Below, in pieces: positions 61,461-64,000 of a DNA stretch of 64,000 nt; within the stretch, counting starts at the first letter, position 1; every line of letters begins with the position of its first letter. This DNA comes from Leptospira vanthielii serovar Holland str. Waz Holland = ATCC 700522. GTDB taxonomy: Bacteria > Spirochaetota > Leptospiria > Leptospirales > Leptospiraceae. The stretch is from the NCBI RefSeq assembly GCF_000332455.1, contig NZ_AOGY02000027.1, positions 62,001 through 126,000 of the forward strand, in the 5' to 3' direction. The notes under the pieces are model-generated. The model was not told where the DNA came from. It did not search any database and was given only the letters and a program-made list of their open reading frames with translations. Made by a program: the position numbers and the translations under genes.

Positions 61461-61582
61461 TTCTGTTCCCTTTTTAGCAAACTATGGATTGGTATGGAAA
61501 CCAATCGTTCGGAATAAATTCCCAAGAGGGGAGATCCCGAAGGAAAATGATTTGCCATCCGAGCCGATGATTCTAAATCTTT

Positions 61583-61597
61583 GTGAGTCATCACTCA
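61583..61597. promoter_or_regulatory. Second TetR operator-like site
   Basis: GTGAGTCATCACTCA is identical to 58454-58468 inside the 38-bp palindrome; the outer arms differ. It lies between the divergent transporter (start 61460) and FGGY kinase (start 61703) genes, 106 bp upstream of the kinase. The 242-bp gap holds no other clear feature. Confidence 0.7.
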
Positions 61598-61702
61598 CTT
61601 TTTTCTGCTCCCAAGAGAAAAATGAAAAAAAACCCGTCCGGTGGTTTAGCAATCGTAGGGCAAATATGTGAGTGTGTGAACAAGCGGGCTGACGGAGTAT
61701 AA

Positions 61703-63301
61703 ATGGAATCTGGATACATACTGACTTATGATATTGGCACTACCGGAGTCAAAACTTGCCTCTTTCGGATGTCACAGGCATTGGAGCTTGTCCAATCGGC
61801 CAGTTTGGAATACTCCATCCAACTTTTAGAAAATGGGGGAGCTGAACAAAACCCCGAGGACTGGTGGTTGGCCTTAAAGAAAACAACGACCCAGGTTCTT
61901 GATGAGTCCAAAACCAATTCAGATTCTATCCAAGGAATTTCCTTTTGTTCGCAGATGCAAGGGCTTGTGCTTGTGGATTCCCAGTTCCAAGTGGTTCGTC
62001 CTGCTATGAGTTATATGGACCAAAGAGCCACTAGGGAAATGAAAGAAGGGATTGTTCATGGAATTAAAATTGAAGGGATTAACGCCGTAAAACTTTTGTT
62101 ATCTCTTTGGATCACAGGTGCCGTCGCCGCCAGTGTTAAAGATCCAATTTGGAAATACAAATGGGTCGAAAAAAATGAACCGGAAGTATTTTCTAAAGTG
62201 AAGTGGTGGTTGGATGTAAAAGAATTCCTTATCGCTCGTTGTACAAAAGAAGCAGTGATGACAAGGGATTCCGCCTTCGCTACTTTTTTATATAACTCGC
62301 GAGTGGGAAAAGGAAATTGGAGTCCCATCTTATGTAAGTTATTCGGTGTTCGGTTGGATCATTTACCAAAGATTGTCAATTCTTCAGATAGGGTTGGTGG
62401 TTTGACAAAGGAAGCCGCAGAGTTTTTAGGATTGAAAGAAAACATATCCGTGTTTGGTGGTGGTGGTGATGCCTCTCTGATTGGTGTGGGTGCTGGTGCC
62501 GTAAAAGAAGGTGATACTCATATTTATGCAGGAACTTCTGGATGGATCTCCACTGTTACCAAAAAGAGAACTGTGGATATTGGGGCAAGGATAGCTTCCA
62601 TTGTAGGTGCCAGAGAAGGATATTATAATTATTTTGGGGAACAAGAAACTTCCGGCAAATGTTTACAGTGGGTCAAAGACCACTTGGCCTTAGATGAAAT
62701 TGATCTGTATTTAGAAAAAAAGAAAATTACGGATGGCCCAGATGCCATTTATGAAAGTTTATTTGAGTTTATGTTTGATTCGATTAAAGATACAGAGCCT
62801 GGTTCACACGGTGTGATTTTTACTCCATGGTTACATGGAAACCGTTGTCCTTTCGAAGACCCAAAAGCCAGAGGGATGTTTTTTAACATCAGTTTGCATA
62901 CGGGAAAAAGAGTTCTCATTCGTTCCGTTGTGGAAGGAATCCTCTTTCACAAACGTTGGATTTTGGAACTATCGAATGAGAAAATCCTCACATCTGATAC
63001 CATTCGTTTTGTCGGAGGGGTGGCCCGATCTGGGTTTATCTGTCAGTTGTTAGCTGATATAACAGGAAAAACCATTGAAAGGGTAGTTCATCCAGAAAAC
63101 GTTGGCGCGATGGGTGCAGCAGCGATTGTTGCTTACGGACTTGGAATGATTCCAAAATTTGAAGATATCAAATCCATGATTCCTATCCAAGACAAGTGGA
63201 TCCCAAATCCAAATCATAAAAAAATATATGATAAAAATTTCAAGGTCTTTAAAAATCTCTATAAGACCAATCAAAACAATTTTGCAATTTTAAATACATA
63301 A
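61703..63301 (+). CDS. FGGY-family carbohydrate kinase (xylulokinase-like)
   Basis: 532 residues, GGAG about 5 bases before the ATG. Two-domain actin-like fold: YDIGTTGVKTCLF (phosphate 1, residues 9-21), FCSQMQGLVLV and MSYMDQRATREM (sugar site), VFGGGGDASLIGVGAGAV (phosphate 2, near 252) and FVGGVARSGFICQLLADIT (adenosine, near 435). It phosphorylates a sugar or polyol; the closest type is xylulokinase, but specificity cannot be read. A TetR operator-like site lies upstream, and an APH-type kinase gene follows after 15 bp. Confidence 0.88.
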   Translation: MESGYILTYDIGTTGVKTCLFRMSQALELVQSASLEYSIQLLENGGAEQNPEDWWLALKKTTTQVLDESKTNSDSIQGISFCSQMQGLVLVDSQFQVVRPAMSYMDQRATREMKEGIVHGIKIEGINAVKLLLSLWITGAVAASVKDPIWKYKWVEKNEPEVFSKVKWWLDVKEFLIARCTKEAVMTRDSAFATFLYNSRVGKGNWSPILCKLFGVRLDHLPKIVNSSDRVGGLTKEAAEFLGLKENISVFGGGGDASLIGVGAGAVKEGDTHIYAGTSGWISTVTKKRTVDIGARIASIVGAREGYYNYFGEQETSGKCLQWVKDHLALDEIDLYLEKKKITDGPDAIYESLFEFMFDSIKDTEPGSHGVIFTPWLHGNRCPFEDPKARGMFFNISLHTGKRVLIRSVVEGILFHKRWILELSNEKILTSDTIRFVGGVARSGFICQLLADITGKTIERVVHPENVGAMGAAAIVAYGLGMIPKFEDIKSMIPIQDKWIPNPNHKKIYDKNFKVFKNLYKTNQNNFAILNT

Positions 63302-63316
63302 AATCAGGAACATAGT

Positions 63317-64000
63317 ATGGATAAAAAAAACATTCAATTTACCAAAGAGAGTTTAGGAAAACCTTTCGCGATCGGAAGGTCAGCTGATTTATATCTTTTA
63401 CCAGAGAATAAAATACTAAAACTTTTTTTTCCTGATGCAAAGGAATCAGAAATTGATTTAGAGGTTGAAAACTCTGTAGAAGCAAATCGAAAGGGTGCTT
63501 CGAAGATGCAATGTTACGGGAAAGCAAAAGTAGAAAATCGATATGGAATTATCTTTGATCGAATCACTGGAATTTCTCTGACAAAACTTCCTGATAAAAA
63601 TCCATTGGAACTATTTCGTATTGCGGGAACACTCGCTCGTTTGCACTACGGGATCCACCAAATCCAATCGGATAGATACAAAGATATAAAAGTAATCTTA
63701 AATTCTTGTTTGTCCTCAGAACCTCTTTCCTTTTTGAGCTCGGAAGAAAAAGAAAAAGCAAAATCTTACATTAGCGGATTACCGAATGGAAATTCCATCC
63801 TCCATTTGGACTTCCATCCTGAAAATGTAATCGTACAAGGCAAAGATGAGATCATTATCGATTGGATGACTGCGGCAAAAGGAAATCCTGCGGCTGATGT
63901 TGCTTTTACATTTTTACTTTTTACCGATGCAGAACTTTGGCCAGGAACTCCTAAACTAAAAATCATTTTTTATACCTTCATCCGAAAGTTCATTCTAAAA
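63317..64000 (+). CDS. APH/choline kinase-like phosphotransferase, N-terminal part
   Basis: About 228 residues to the window edge from an ATG with AGGA 7 bases upstream. The kinase fold of the aminoglycoside phosphotransferase superfamily: SADLYLLPENKILKLFF (Lys of the nucleotide site), AGTLARLHYGIHQI, catalytic ILHLDFHPENVIV (HxDxxxxN near residue 160) and IIIDWMTAAKGNPAADVAFT for the metal Asp. Members phosphorylate small alcohols or amines such as choline, homoserine, sugars or aminoglycosides. Position in a sugar-kinase operon suggests a metabolic, not resistance, role. The 3' end is outside the window. Confidence 0.88.
   Translation, partial: MDKKNIQFTKESLGKPFAIGRSADLYLLPENKILKLFFPDAKESEIDLEVENSVEANRKGASKMQCYGKAKVENRYGIIFDRITGISLTKLPDKNPLELFRIAGTLARLHYGIHQIQSDRYKDIKVILNSCLSSEPLSFLSSEEKEKAKSYISGLPNGNSILHLDFHPENVIVQGKDEIIIDWMTAAKGNPAADVAFTFLLFTDAELWPGTPKLKIIFYTFIRKFILK

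Noticed and set aside
61489..61671. 60-residue frame between the transporter and FGGY kinase genes
   Set aside because: It overlaps the operator copy, has no motif and no ribosome site.

Overview
The window reads as chromosomal DNA of a spirochaete, most likely a saprophytic Leptospira (about 40% GC). This is an inference from gene content and style: spirochaete-type lipoproteins with relaxed lipoboxes, an intact fliF, large PAS hybrid kinases, a MASE1/PP2C phosphatase, a class III adenylyl cyclase and a CNNM/TlyC-like protein. About 55 protein genes fill both strands with short gaps. I see no rRNA, tRNA, CRISPR array, insertion sequence or prophage.

Layout. 1-9.6 kb: a cut-off Na/Ca exchanger, an exported protein, a biodegradative-type arginine decarboxylase, a large unknown membrane protein coupled to avtA, then a DegT-fold protein without its PLP lysine joined to an ATP-grasp-like protein. 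9.6-18.4 kb: exported proteins, cutA, a GST, two tandem M23 peptidases, a DUF2237 protein, a zinc phospholipase C/P1-nuclease-like enzyme with an SH3 partner, and an HD hydrolase. The HD gene lies in a duplicated frame: a 133-bp tail and a 30-bp leader recur around it and around a neighbouring DUF2283 gene. 19-22.7 kb: thiolase, ilvC, a hairpin-rich leader, two small lipoproteins and a gene remnant. 22.7-34 kb: MASE1/PP2C phosphatase with a candidate -1 frameshift site, ABC-F ATPase, hybrid kinase, a TPR-like exported protein and a CNNM protein.

34-46 kb: coenzyme A genes coaC and coaB as two separate frames, DUF486, a sirtuin, a BioF-type synthase, a cytochrome c maturation block (ccmE-ccmF-ccmH-like, with a cysteine-type CcmE), a YdcF-type protein, an NAPE-PLD-like hydrolase and an NhaD-type antiporter. 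45-51 kb is an envelope region: an undecaprenyl-phosphate sugar-1-phosphate transferase followed by a DUF368/PopT lipid-carrier translocase on one strand, and dapA-dapB-cdaA-cdaR on the other. This joins lysine/diaminopimelate synthesis with c-di-AMP synthesis.

51-64 kb: an alpha/beta hydrolase, a multi-pass adenylyl cyclase, fliF alone, a mazEF module with an operator over its start codon, and a cluster that looks like one regulon. In that cluster a TetR gene and a class III aminotransferase diverge from a 38-bp perfect palindrome. A 15-bp core of the palindrome recurs between an FLVCR-like transporter gene (frameshifted in this sequence) and an FGGY sugar kinase, which is followed by an APH-type kinase cut by the window edge. 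The substrate of this regulon is not apparent and it is the best candidate here for an undescribed pathway. All family names come from reading motifs; no database search was run.
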